From Kytococcus schroeteri (GTDB lineage Bacteria > Actinomycetota > Actinomycetes > Actinomycetales > Dermatophilaceae), in NCBI RefSeq assembly GCF_042433515.1, contig NZ_JBHLVH010000019.1:1-64000 (forward strand): a stretch of 64,000 nt of DNA, written 5' to 3'. The notes under the pieces were generated by a model. That model saw only the letters and a program-made list of their open reading frames with translations, was not told the DNA's origin and ran no database searches. Positions 47,375 to 55,827 of this stretch are shown piece after piece (position 1 is the stretch's first letter; every line of letters starts with the position of its first letter). The position numbers were made by a program, and so were the translations under genes.

Positions 47375-49462
47375 GTGGAGGAGGGCCTGCTCCCGGTCCC
47401 CGGCCTGGCCGTGCAGCGCACGGCCCCGCCGGGGGTGGGGGAGCTGGCCGCCTCGCACCCGGTGGCCCGGGTGCTGGTCTCCGGCGGCCTGCCGCACCTG
47501 GACCGGCCGTTCGACTACGTGGTGCCGGCCGACCTCGACGACGACGCGGTGCCCGGCGCGCGAGTGACCGTCACCCTGGCCGGGCGGACCGAGGACGGGT
47601 GGATCACCGAGCGCCTGACCGCCAGCGACCACCCCGGCCAGCTCTCGCCCCTGCGCTCGGTGGTCTCGCCGCTGCCCGTGCTCACGCCCGCCCTGCACGC
47701 CACCTGTGCGGCCGTCGCGGCCCACTACGGCGGCACCGTGGCCGACGTGGTGCGCCTGGCCGTCCCGGCGCGCCACGCCACCGAGGAGAGGGCCGCCCTC
47801 GCCCTGGGGGAGCCGGGGCCCGCCGAGCGGCCCGTCGCCCCGACCCCGGGACCGGTGTGGACCGGCGTGCCGGCCGCCGGGGCGCTGCTGGCCCGCATCG
47901 CGGCAGGGGAGCACCCGGCCGCCGCCTGGGTGGCCACGCCCGACGGGGGCGACCCCGCGCGCCACTGGGCGCACGGGCTGCTCGACCTCGCGGTGGCCGC
48001 GGCGGCCTCCGGGCGGGGCGCCCTCCTGCTGGTGCCCGACGACGCCGACGTGCAGACCGTGCTCGACCTCGCCGGCACCCGCTCCGAGGCCGTGCTGGGA
48101 GGGCTGGTGGGGCTCACCGCCTCGCAGGGTCCGCGGGCGCGCTACGCCGCTTGGGTGCGGGTGCTGCTGGGGCACGCCCGCCTGGTGGTGGGTACGCGGT
48201 CGGCGGCCTTCGCCCCGGTGGCCGACCTCGGGGTGGTGGCCTGGTGGGACGACGGTGACGGGTCCTGGTCCGAGCCGCGCACGCCCCGCCCGCACGTGCG
48301 GGAGGTGGCCGCCGCGCGCGCCCGCATCGAGGGCGCCGCGCTGGTCTCGGCCGGGCCCACGCGCACCGCCCGCGTGCAGTCCTGGGTGGAGTCCGGGCGG
48401 ATGGCCGACCTCGCGCCGGCTGCGGGGACCGCCCGGGCCGCGGCGCGGGTCCACGTGGCCGGCGAGGGGGTGGACCAGGAGCGCGACGCCGCGGCCCGGC
48501 GGGCGCGGATCCCCTCGGTGGCCTGGCAGGCCGCCCAGCGTGCCCTGCAGCACGGGCCGGTGCTCGTGCAGGTGCCACGCACCGGGTGGTCGGGGGCGGT
48601 CCGCTGCCGGGAGTGCGGCACCGCGGCCGCCTGCCACCTGTGCCCCGGGCACCTGGTGCAGCCGGGCGCGGGGCAGCCACCGCAGTGCGGCACCTGCGGC
48701 GAGGCGCCCCGTCACTGGGCCTGCACCCGGTGCGGGGGCCAGCGGTGGCGTCCTGCCGCGCCGGGCACGGAGCGCACCGCCCACGAGCTGGGCCGCGCCT
48801 TCCCCGGGGTGCGGGTGGTGACGAGCACCGCCGCCTCCCGCGTGGCCACGGTGGGGCCCGAGCCGGCGCTGGTCATCGCCACGCCGGGCGTGGAGCCCCG
48901 CCCCGAGGCCGGGTGGGCGGCGGCCCTGGTGCTGGACGGTGCGGTGACCCTGGAGCTGCCGGTGGCCGATGCCGAGGCGCAGGCCCTGCGGCGGTGGGTC
49001 TCCGGCACGGCCTCGGTGCGCCCGGACGGGCCCGGCATCGTGCTGTGCGGCGTGCCCGCCCACGCCGGCATCGACGCCGTGGAGGCCATGGTGCGGCGCG
49101 ACCCGGTCTGGTACGCCCGCCGCCTGCTGGCCGAACGGACCCAGGCGCACCTGCCGCCCGCGGTCTCGCTGGTGCACCTGGTGGGGCACCGGCGGGACGT
49201 CGAGGGGTCCCTGCAGGAGTTCACCGCCGCTCTGGACGCCGCCGAGGTGGTGGGGCCGGTGCCGGTGGGTGCCGCGGCCCTGCCCAGCCGGTGGGACGAC
49301 CTCGACCCCGAGCAGGCCGCCCAGGCCTGGGTGCGCGTGCCGTGGGCGCACCACGCCGAGCTGGCCCGCACGGCCCACGACCTGCGCGCCCACCGGTCCG
49401 CGCGCCGCGCCACGGGACAGCTGGTGATGACCGTCGACCCGGAGGACTGGGTGGCTCCGTAG
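47375..49462 (+). CDS. priA: PriA-like primosomal protein lacking helicase motifs
   Basis: A 695-residue PriA homologue by position and domain layout: a 3'-DNA-binding domain at the N-terminus (DRPFDYVVPADLDD), a helicase-like middle, and zinc-binding Cys motifs (CRECG, CHLC, CGTCGEAP, CTRCGG). The Walker A (normally GxTGSGKT) is missing; the matching place reads WVATPDGGDPARHW. The DEEH box is replaced by WWDDGDGS. It probably cannot hydrolyse ATP, as known for actinobacterial PriA. The GTG start is 8 bases after metK. Confidence 0.9.
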   Translation: MEEGLLPVPGLAVQRTAPPGVGELAASHPVARVLVSGGLPHLDRPFDYVVPADLDDDAVPGARVTVTLAGRTEDGWITERLTASDHPGQLSPLRSVVSPLPVLTPALHATCAAVAAHYGGTVADVVRLAVPARHATEERAALALGEPGPAERPVAPTPGPVWTGVPAAGALLARIAAGEHPAAAWVATPDGGDPARHWAHGLLDLAVAAAASGRGALLLVPDDADVQTVLDLAGTRSEAVLGGLVGLTASQGPRARYAAWVRVLLGHARLVVGTRSAAFAPVADLGVVAWWDDGDGSWSEPRTPRPHVREVAAARARIEGAALVSAGPTRTARVQSWVESGRMADLAPAAGTARAAARVHVAGEGVDQERDAAARRARIPSVAWQAAQRALQHGPVLVQVPRTGWSGAVRCRECGTAAACHLCPGHLVQPGAGQPPQCGTCGEAPRHWACTRCGGQRWRPAAPGTERTAHELGRAFPGVRVVTSTAASRVATVGPEPALVIATPGVEPRPEAGWAAALVLDGAVTLELPVADAEAQALRRWVSGTASVRPDGPGIVLCGVPAHAGIDAVEAMVRRDPVWYARRLLAERTQAHLPPAVSLVHLVGHRRDVEGSLQEFTAALDAAEVVGPVPVGAAALPSRWDDLDPEQAAQAWVRVPWAHHAELARTAHDLRAHRSARRATGQLVMTVDPEDWVAP

Positions 49463-49465
49463 ACT
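49460..49465 (+). promoter_or_regulatory. -10 box of fmt (leaderless)
   Basis: TAGACT overlaps the priA stop codon and ends 8 bases before the fmt GTG at 49474. No Shine-Dalgarno lies between. Confidence 0.5.
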
Positions 49466-49473
49466 TGCTCCTC

Positions 49474-50427
49474 GTGCGCATCCTCTTCGCCGGAACCCCG
49501 GACGTCGCCCTGCCCGCCCTGGACCACCTCGTGGCCGCCGGCCGGGCAGCGGACGGACCCGACCGACCCGAGGTGGTGGGGGTGCTGACCCGGCCCGACG
49601 CCCGCGTGGGGCGCGGCCGCAAGGTGCGCCCCAGCCCAGTCAAGGAGCGGGCCACCGAGCTCGGCCTGCCGGTGCTGGAGAGCGACCGGCCGTGGGAGGA
49701 CGACACCCTGGCGGCCCTGCGCGAGCTGGCGCCGGACGTGGCCGGGGTGGTGGCCTACGGCGCGCTGCTCCCGGCATCGGTGCTGCAGGTGCCCGCGCAC
49801 GGCTGGGTGAACCTGCACTTCAGCCTGCTGCCCGCCTGGCGGGGGGCGGCGCCGGTGCAGCGCGCGCTCATGGCCGGGGACGAGATCACCGGGGCCACCA
49901 CCTTCGTGCTCGACGAGGGCATGGACACCGGCCCCGTGCTGGGCACGCTCACCGAGGCCGTGCGCCCCACCGACACCGCCGGCGACCTGCTGGACCGTCT
50001 GGCCCACGCCGGGGCGCCGCTGCTCACGCAGAGCCTCCTGGGCCTCGTGGACGGCTCGCTGCAGCCGATCGCCCAGCCGGCCGAGGGGGTCTCGCGTGCG
50101 CCCAAGCTGACCGTGGCGGAGGCGGAGCTCGACTTCGCGCTCCCGGCGTTCGCCGTGGCGCGGACCGTGGCCGGGTGCTCCCCGGCGCCGGGGGCGTGGA
50201 CGACCTTCCGGGGCAACCGCCTCAAGGTGCTGCGTGCCGCAGCCGGCCCGGCCGTGACCGACCTGGCGCCCGGCCGCATCACCGTGCGCGAGGGGGCGGT
50301 GCTGGTCGGCACCGCGGCCGGCGCGCTGCGCCTCGTCAGCGTGCAACCGTCGGGCAAGCAGGAGATGGATGCCGACGCCTGGGCACGCGGTGCCCGTTTC
50401 GACGATGAGGAGGTCCTCGGTGGCTGA
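49474..50427 (+). CDS. fmt: methionyl-tRNA formyltransferase
   Basis: Formylates initiator Met-tRNA. The 317-residue product begins VRILFAGTPDVALPAL. It has the formyl-folate SLLPAWRGAAPVQRA motif with the catalytic Asp region (MDTGPVL) and the C-terminal OB-fold (TTFRGNRLKVLRA). The upstream open frame lies within priA and is rejected. It overlaps rsmB by 8 bases. Confidence 0.96.
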   Translation: MRILFAGTPDVALPALDHLVAAGRAADGPDRPEVVGVLTRPDARVGRGRKVRPSPVKERATELGLPVLESDRPWEDDTLAALRELAPDVAGVVAYGALLPASVLQVPAHGWVNLHFSLLPAWRGAAPVQRALMAGDEITGATTFVLDEGMDTGPVLGTLTEAVRPTDTAGDLLDRLAHAGAPLLTQSLLGLVDGSLQPIAQPAEGVSRAPKLTVAEAELDFALPAFAVARTVAGCSPAPGAWTTFRGNRLKVLRAAAGPAVTDLAPGRITVREGAVLVGTAAGALRLVSVQPSGKQEMDADAWARGARFDDEEVLGG

Positions 50428-51997
50428 GCAGGAGAACACCCGGTCCCGGGGCGGGCCCCGCCGGGACGACCGCCGGGGCGAGCGGCGAGGTGGCCCGCAG
50501 GGCCAGCGCCGCGAGGGCGGCCCCCGCGGCGAGCACGGGCGCAGCGCCCACGCCCCCCGGCAGCGCTCCCGCAAGGCCGACGCCCCGCGCACCGCCGCCT
50601 GGCACCTGCTGGGGGGCGTCGACGAGGGGGCCTACGCCAACCTCGAGCTGCCCCACGTGATGCGCCGCTTCCGCCTCTCGGGCCGCGACGCCGCGTTCGC
50701 CACCGAGCTGGCCTTCGGCACGGTGCGCAGGCAGGGCTTCTACGACCTGGTCATCGCCAGGGCCACGGGCCGCGAGGTCGAGGGCCTGGACCCCGAGTTG
50801 CTGCGCACCCTGCGGCTGGGCGCCCACCAGGCCCTCTCGATGCGGGTGCCTCCCCACGCGGCGGCCGACCAGACCGTGGCCCTGGCCCGGTGGGTCAACG
50901 GCTCCGGCCCGGCCCGCCTGGTGAACGCTGCCATGCACCGCATGACCGAGAAGGACGCCGAGGCGTGGATGGACGAGGTCACCGAGGGCCTGTCCGGTCC
51001 CGACCTGCTCGCCGCCCGCCACTCCCACCCCACGTGGATGGTGCGTGCCCTCATGGCCGGCCTGCTCGACCGCGGCCGCCCCGCCGAGGAGGTGGAGGCG
51101 CTGCTGGAGAGCCACAACACCCCGGCGCTGGTCTCCCTGGTGGCCCGACCCGGCTGGGTGGAGGTCGACGAGCTCCTCGAGCAGCCCACGGTGGAGGACG
51201 GCCGCTGGGCGCCCACCGCGGTGACCCTCACCGAGGGCGCTCCCGGCGGGATCCGTGCCGTGGAGGAGGGCCGCGCCGGTGTGCAGGACGAGGGCTCCCA
51301 GCTCGCCGCCCTCGCGCTGGCCGGCGCCCCCACCCTCGGTGAGGACACCGGCGCCTGGCTCGACCTGTGCGCCGGCCCCGGCGGCAAGGCTGCCCTGCTG
51401 GCCACCACCGCGCACCGCCGTGGTGCACGCCTCGTGGCCAACGAGGTGCACCAGCACCGCGCCGATCTCGTGGAGCGTGCCCTGCACCCGGTGAACGTGC
51501 CCGAGGCCGACCAGCCCGAGGTGGAGGTGGTGGTCGGCGACGGCGCCGAGTACGCCACCGCCCACCGGGACGCCTTCGACCGTGTCCTGGTGGACGTGCC
51601 GTGCACCGGGCTGGGGGCGCTGCGCCGCCGCCCGGAGGCCCGGTGGCGCCGCCAACCGGCCGACCTGGCCCAGCTGGCCCCCACGCAGCGTGCGCTCCTC
51701 GGCGGAGCCCTCGACGCGGTGCGCCCCGGCGGCGTGGTGGCCTACGTGACCTGCTCGCCCCACCCGGCCGAGACTTCGGTGGTGGTGGACGACGTGGTGG
51801 CCCGCAGGGGCGACGTGGAGCTGCTGGAGGTGGCGCCCGTGCTGCGCGAGGTGGCCCCCGCCCTGGCGGACGCCGAGCTCGAGATGGCGGCCGGCGCCAA
51901 GGGTGCCCGTGCCACCTCGGTGCAGCTGTGGCCGCACGTCCACGGCACCGACGCCATGTACATCGCCCTGCTGCGCCGCACCCCGGAGGCCTCATGA
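50420..51997 (+). CDS. rsmB: 16S rRNA (cytosine-5)-methyltransferase RsmB
   Basis: A 525-residue enzyme methylating 16S rRNA C967. A basic, Arg/Gly-rich N-terminal tail (about 50 residues) precedes a NusB-like RNA-binding domain. The SAM domain follows with LDLCAGPGGKAALLA and the two catalytic cysteines in DVPCTGLGALRRRPEARW and VTCSPHPAE. GTG 50420 is chosen because GAGGAGG lies 6 bases upstream; ATG 50405 is the alternative. It overlaps fmt and, at the end, rpe (ATGA). Confidence 0.95.
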   Translation: MAEQENTRSRGGPRRDDRRGERRGGPQGQRREGGPRGEHGRSAHAPRQRSRKADAPRTAAWHLLGGVDEGAYANLELPHVMRRFRLSGRDAAFATELAFGTVRRQGFYDLVIARATGREVEGLDPELLRTLRLGAHQALSMRVPPHAAADQTVALARWVNGSGPARLVNAAMHRMTEKDAEAWMDEVTEGLSGPDLLAARHSHPTWMVRALMAGLLDRGRPAEEVEALLESHNTPALVSLVARPGWVEVDELLEQPTVEDGRWAPTAVTLTEGAPGGIRAVEEGRAGVQDEGSQLAALALAGAPTLGEDTGAWLDLCAGPGGKAALLATTAHRRGARLVANEVHQHRADLVERALHPVNVPEADQPEVEVVVGDGAEYATAHRDAFDRVLVDVPCTGLGALRRRPEARWRRQPADLAQLAPTQRALLGGALDAVRPGGVVAYVTCSPHPAETSVVVDDVVARRGDVELLEVAPVLREVAPALADAELEMAAGAKGARATSVQLWPHVHGTDAMYIALLRRTPEAS

Positions 51998-52695
51998 CCC
52001 GCCCCCTGCACGTCCACCCCAGCATCCTGGCCAGCGACTTCACGCGGCTGGGGGCCGAGCTGCAGCGCATCGTGAGCGCCGACGCCGCCCACGTGGACGT
52101 CATGGACAACCACTTCGTGCCCAACCTCACCATCGGCCTGCCGGTGGTGGAGGCCCTGCAGAAGGTGACCCCGGTGCCGCTGGACCTGCACCTCATGATC
52201 GAGGAGGTGGACCAGTGGGGACCGCGCTACGCCGAGACCGGCGCGCACTCGGTGACCTTCCACGTGGAGGCCAGCCGCGACCCCCGCCAGCTGGCGCGCG
52301 ACCTGCGCTCGGCCGGCTCCCGCGCCGCGATGGCGCTCAAGCCGGGCACCCCCTTCGCGGACTACGCCGACCTGCTGCCCGAGCTGGACATGGTGCTGGT
52401 GATGACCGTGGAGCCCGGCTTCGGCGGGCAGTCGTTCATGCACGACCAGCTCGAGGTGGTGCGCGAGGTGCGCCGGGCGGTGGGGGAGTCCGGGCTCGAC
52501 CTGGCGATCCAGGTGGACGGCGGCGTGGACGTCGACACCGTGGTCGACGCCGCCGCGGCCGGGGCCGACGTGTTCGTGGCCGGGTCGGCCGTGTTCCGCG
52601 GTGACGACGTGGCCGGCGCCATCGCCGACCTGCGGGTGGGTGCCCTGCGAGGGGCGCGCAGCCAGGGCGACGGCGAGCCGGGGAGCGGCCGATGA
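51994..52695 (+). CDS. rpe: ribulose-phosphate 3-epimerase
   Basis: Interconverts ribulose-5-P and xylulose-5-P in the pentose phosphate pathway. The 233-residue TIM barrel has HPSILASDFTRLG, the metal-binding HVDVMDNHFVPN, and MTVEPGFGGQSF then QVDGGVDVDT. The ATG overlaps the rsmB stop. The stop overlaps the next ATG. Confidence 0.96.
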   Translation: MTRPLHVHPSILASDFTRLGAELQRIVSADAAHVDVMDNHFVPNLTIGLPVVEALQKVTPVPLDLHLMIEEVDQWGPRYAETGAHSVTFHVEASRDPRQLARDLRSAGSRAAMALKPGTPFADYADLLPELDMVLVMTVEPGFGGQSFMHDQLEVVREVRRAVGESGLDLAIQVDGGVDVDTVVDAAAAGADVFVAGSAVFRGDDVAGAIADLRVGALRGARSQGDGEPGSGR

Positions 52696-53150
52696 GCCGC
52701 CGGTCCGCGCCCGACGCCGCGCCCACCCCGGACGCCCTGCGCCCCTTCGTGCCCCGGCGCGGCCGGTGGGTGGCCATGGGCTCGGCGGTGGTACTCGTGG
52801 TGATGTTCACCGCCATCGCCGTGCTCGCGCCCGGGTTCACCCCGGTGGACCGCACGATGACCGTGCTGGCCGGCCTGGGCATCGCGGCCTTCCTGTGGCG
52901 CTACGCGATGATCCGCGCGGTGCCGGACCGGCAGGGCATGACCGTGCGCAACCTCTTCACCACGCAGCGCGTCGAGTGGTCCGAGGTGCGCGGTGTGGTC
53001 TTCACCCCCGGCGACCCGTGGGTGCGCCTGCAGCGCACCGGTGGGCAGGAGGACCTCGCCGTCATGGCCGTGCAGGCCGCTGACGGGGAGGCCGTCTCGC
53101 AGGCCGAGGCGAGCCGCCTGGCCGGCATCGTCCAGGCGCTGCGCGGCTGA
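52692..53150 (+). CDS. PH-domain membrane protein
   Basis: A 152-residue protein with two membrane segments (about 28-48 and 58-75) followed by a small bacterial PH-like domain (VRNLFTTQRVEWSEVRGVVF...PWVRLQRTGG). It resembles the short bPH_6 family common in actinobacteria. Function unknown. The ATG lies in the rpe stop (ATGA), so it is coupled to rpe. Confidence 0.75.
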   Translation: MSRRSAPDAAPTPDALRPFVPRRGRWVAMGSAVVLVVMFTAIAVLAPGFTPVDRTMTVLAGLGIAAFLWRYAMIRAVPDRQGMTVRNLFTTQRVEWSEVRGVVFTPGDPWVRLQRTGGQEDLAVMAVQAADGEAVSQAEASRLAGIVQALRG

Positions 53151-53151
53151 G

Positions 53152-53167
53152 GCGCGGAGGCCCGCGC
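53152..53167. terminator. short hairpin between convergent genes
   Basis: GCGCGG pairs with CCGCGC around a 4-base loop, immediately after the PH-domain gene and before the end of the minus-strand membrane gene. Weak, but in the right place for a shared terminator. Confidence 0.35.
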
Positions 53168-53182
53168 TGCGGACGGAGCGGC

Positions 53183-54373
53183 TCAGTCCTCGTCGCGGGC
53201 GGCGTGGCGGTCCCGGTAGCGGGAGGGCACGCGGACCCGTGCCTCGCCGTAGGACAGCCCGGTGACCATGTACATGTCCACGATGATGGAGCGCACCTGG
53301 GCGCGGATCACCTCGGCGCTCAGCGAGGGGTCGTCGGCCTGGTGGTTGCTCAGCTCGGCGAGCTCGCCGAGTTCGAGGCGCACCGACCCCATCGAGTCCG
53401 GGTCGTCCAGGGCGTCGACGAGCAGGGCGGCCACGTCGGCGGCCTCGGCCACGAGCTCCACGTAGGCGTGCGGGACGGGTTCCCCCTCGAGGATGGCCAC
53501 GTCGGCGCGGCGTACCAGCACGCGGGCGTTGCGCACCAGCCGGTCCAGTGCCGTGACCTGCCGGTCCATGCCGCGCAGGTCGCGGCGACGGCGCCACTGC
53601 CAGGGCACGGTGTGGGCGATGGCCGAGCCCTCCTCCACCTGACTGCGCATCTCGCTGATGAGCCGGTCGGTGTAGCGGGCGTCGCGCAACGCCTCGCCGA
53701 CGATCTTCTCGTCGCGCTCGCTCAGGCCGTGCGCGGTGCGGTCGAGCAGGCGGGAGACCTCCCGGGTGAGGCGGCGCGCCACGCGGCGCGGCTTGTGCAG
53801 CGGCGACATCGGGTTGAGGGCCGCGATGGCCACGGCCACCAGCCCGCCGATGACGGCGTCGACCCAGCGGGAGAACGCCCCACCGGGCAGCACGGTGGCC
53901 GTGGCCACCACCACGCCCTGCACGCCGGCCTGGATGGTGAGCAGGCTGCCGGCTCCCCAGACCGAGGCGGCCACCATCGCGAGCATGGCGATGAGGGCGG
54001 TCTGCCACGCCCCCGCGCCCAGGAAGTGGAGGATGAGCTCGCCGGTGAAGATGCCGGTGGCGGCGCCGGCGGTGATCTCCAGGGCCCGGGTGATGCGCTG
54101 CCCGAAGTTCATGCCCAGGCAGACCACGGCCACCACGCCGGCGAAGATCGGGGCCTCGTGACCGAACACGTGGTGGGCCACCCACCACGCGATGCCGGCA
54201 CCCGCCGAGGCCTGGAGGATGGGCAGTATCCGCTCCTGGAGGTGGTCACGGCGGCGACGGGCGGCGGAGGCCGACCAGCGCCGGGCACGTTCGAAGGCCC
54301 GGAGCTGCCGGGCGGCCTCGCCCTGCACCCTGATGCTGCCGGTGGTCGTCCGCCGGACCGGCGTTCCGCTCAC
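53183..54373 (-). CDS. aromatic acid exporter / FUSC-like membrane protein
   Basis: A 396-residue protein whose first half is membrane-embedded (about six segments between residues 48 and 190, e.g. APIFAGVVAVVCLGMNFG). The second half is a long helical cytoplasmic domain. This is the layout of the ArAE/FUSC (DUF939) family, whose members are linked to efflux of aromatic acids. The substrate here is unknown. GTG 54373 overlaps the stop of the upstream kinase gene (GTGA) and has an AGGAG-rich stretch before it; the frame is open to 54481, which is rejected. Confidence 0.78.
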   Translation of the reverse strand: MSGTPVRRTTTGSIRVQGEAARQLRAFERARRWSASAARRRRDHLQERILPILQASAGAGIAWWVAHHVFGHEAPIFAGVVAVVCLGMNFGQRITRALEITAGAATGIFTGELILHFLGAGAWQTALIAMLAMVAASVWGAGSLLTIQAGVQGVVVATATVLPGGAFSRWVDAVIGGLVAVAIAALNPMSPLHKPRRVARRLTREVSRLLDRTAHGLSERDEKIVGEALRDARYTDRLISEMRSQVEEGSAIAHTVPWQWRRRRDLRGMDRQVTALDRLVRNARVLVRRADVAILEGEPVPHAYVELVAEAADVAALLVDALDDPDSMGSVRLELGELAELSNHQADDPSLSAEVIRAQVRSIIVDMYMVTGLSYGEARVRVPSRYRDRHAARDED

Positions 54374-54999
54374 GCCCTGCTCCTCTCCTCGTCGACGCCT
54401 GACCGCTCCACGAGCTGGTCGTGGTGCGGGGGGTGGGCGGCCAGCAGCCGGTCCTCGGCCCGGGCCCAGCCGTGCCACCATGGTGGGGTGCCGGGCGCGG
54501 TGCTGGTGGCGTCCTCGCGCCGTGCCACCGCGGTGCGCCGCAGATCGGCGGGGGCCTGCAGCCAGACCACGTGGTCGTAGGCCCCACGGGCCGGTGGGGC
54601 CGAGCAGCCCACACCCTCCACCACCACAACACCGGTGGGCGGCAGATCCATCCGGCCCAGGGCGGTGTACCGCTCGACCGCCCAGTCCCAGCGGGGCCAG
54701 GTCACCGCGGTGGCGCCCTCCCGCAGGGGGCGCAGCACGTGCCAGTCGAGCAGCGCGGGGGCCGCCGTGAGCCCCTCCCAGCCGGGGTAGAGCTCCTCCA
54801 CGGCCACCAGCCCCACGTGGTCGGTGGGCACGCCCAACCGCTCGGCGGCGTGGGCGCGGAGGTGGGCCGCGTAGGTGGTCTTGCCGGAGCCGGAGCGTCC
54901 GTCGACGGCCACGAGCACCGGACGCCCCCGACCCACCCGGTGCGCCACGGCCGCCCAGGTCTCCCGGACGGCCGCGGCGGTCACCGGGTCGGCACCCAC
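54370..54999 (-). CDS. P-loop kinase, uridine kinase-like
   Basis: A 209-residue P-loop protein with Walker A DGRSGSGKTT near residue 33-42 and the general fold of uridine kinase / phosphoribulokinase-like nucleoside kinases (VVVVEGVGC resembles the Walker B strand). The substrate cannot be assigned. The GTG start is 1 base after the upstream gene's stop, so the three minus-strand genes 55690-53183 form one operon. Confidence 0.72.
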   Translation of the reverse strand: MGADPVTAAAVRETWAAVAHRVGRGRPVLVAVDGRSGSGKTTYAAHLRAHAAERLGVPTDHVGLVAVEELYPGWEGLTAAPALLDWHVLRPLREGATAVTWPRWDWAVERYTALGRMDLPPTGVVVVEGVGCSAPPARGAYDHVVWLQAPADLRRTAVARREDATSTAPGTPPWWHGWARAEDRLLAAHPPHHDQLVERSGVDEERSRA

Positions 55000-55000
55000 C

Positions 55001-55690
55001 TCAGAGGGCCCGCCGGTGGGCGCGCAGGGCCGCCACGTCGGCCGGGTCGCCCTCGAGGGTCACGCGGGCGGCGTCCTCGCGGCCGAAGGAGAAGAGCAGC
55101 AGCTCCACCGGCTCCCCGGTCACCACCACGGTGTTCCGCCCCGCCGGGGGACGGCGCACGGCGGCCCGCCCGGTGCCGGGGGCCACGAGCACCACGCCCA
55201 CCGGCGCCTTGCGGTGGGTCAGGCGCGCGGCCCGGGAGACCGCGGCCCAGGCGGCCTGCTGGAGATCGGCGTCCTCCCGGGGCTCCCAGCCCGGGGTGGC
55301 GCGGCGCGCGTCCTCGTGGTGCACCACGTACTCGGCGATGTTGATGGCCGGTCCCACGCCGGGCAGGGCGAAGGGCATCCACGGTGCGGGCCCACGGGAG
55401 AAGGTGGCCAGCAGGGTTCCCCAGTCCCGGGCGGCGAACTCGTCCTGCACCGCGGCGGTGTGGGAGCGGGCCGGGCCGGGCAGCCCGATGCCGGGCAGCA
55501 CGTCGGGACGGCGCTCTCGCACCACCATGTGGGCGAGCATGTCGCGGGTGGTCCACCCCTCGCAGAGCGTGGGGGCGTCGGGGCCCAGCGAGCGCAGCGT
55601 GGCCACGAGGGCGGCACGCTCGCGCTCCACCAGGGCGGCGGTGCTCGGGCGGGTGTCGGAGGACGGGTTCGCGGACGCGGTGGGAGCCAT
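55001..55690 (-). CDS. TIGR03085-like metal-binding (DinB/MDMPI superfamily) protein
   Basis: A 229-residue protein with the DinB/mycothiol-dependent maleylpyruvate isomerase fold. The typical features are LCEGWTTRDMLAHMVVRERRP (His of the metal site) and the second metal His in AEYVVHHEDARRATPGWEP. It matches the actinobacterial TIGR03085 family of unknown function. A -10-like CAGGAT on the minus strand ends 6 bases before its ATG, so it may be leaderless. Confidence 0.8.
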   Translation of the reverse strand: MAPTASANPSSDTRPSTAALVERERAALVATLRSLGPDAPTLCEGWTTRDMLAHMVVRERRPDVLPGIGLPGPARSHTAAVQDEFAARDWGTLLATFSRGPAPWMPFALPGVGPAINIAEYVVHHEDARRATPGWEPREDADLQQAAWAAVSRAARLTHRKAPVGVVLVAPGTGRAAVRRPPAGRNTVVVTGEPVELLLFSFGREDAARVTLEGDPADVAALRAHRRAL

Positions 55691-55827
55691 GCGGCCATCC
55701 TGTCACCGCCGACCGACAACCTGCTGGACGGTGCCCGGGCGCCGGCTGGGAGGGCTCCCGCAGGAGGTCGTCGGTGCTGCGTGAGAGTGTGAGGTCCACG
55801 TCACCCACCTGTCCACGGAGGTCCCTC
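55691..55827. promoter_or_regulatory. divergent control region before the ABC exporter
   Basis: A 137-base gap between divergent genes. On the minus side CAGGAT lies 6 bases before the ATG at 55690. On the plus side only the ribosome site GGAGG (55817-55821) of the exporter is clear; no convincing -10 was found there. Confidence 0.35.
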
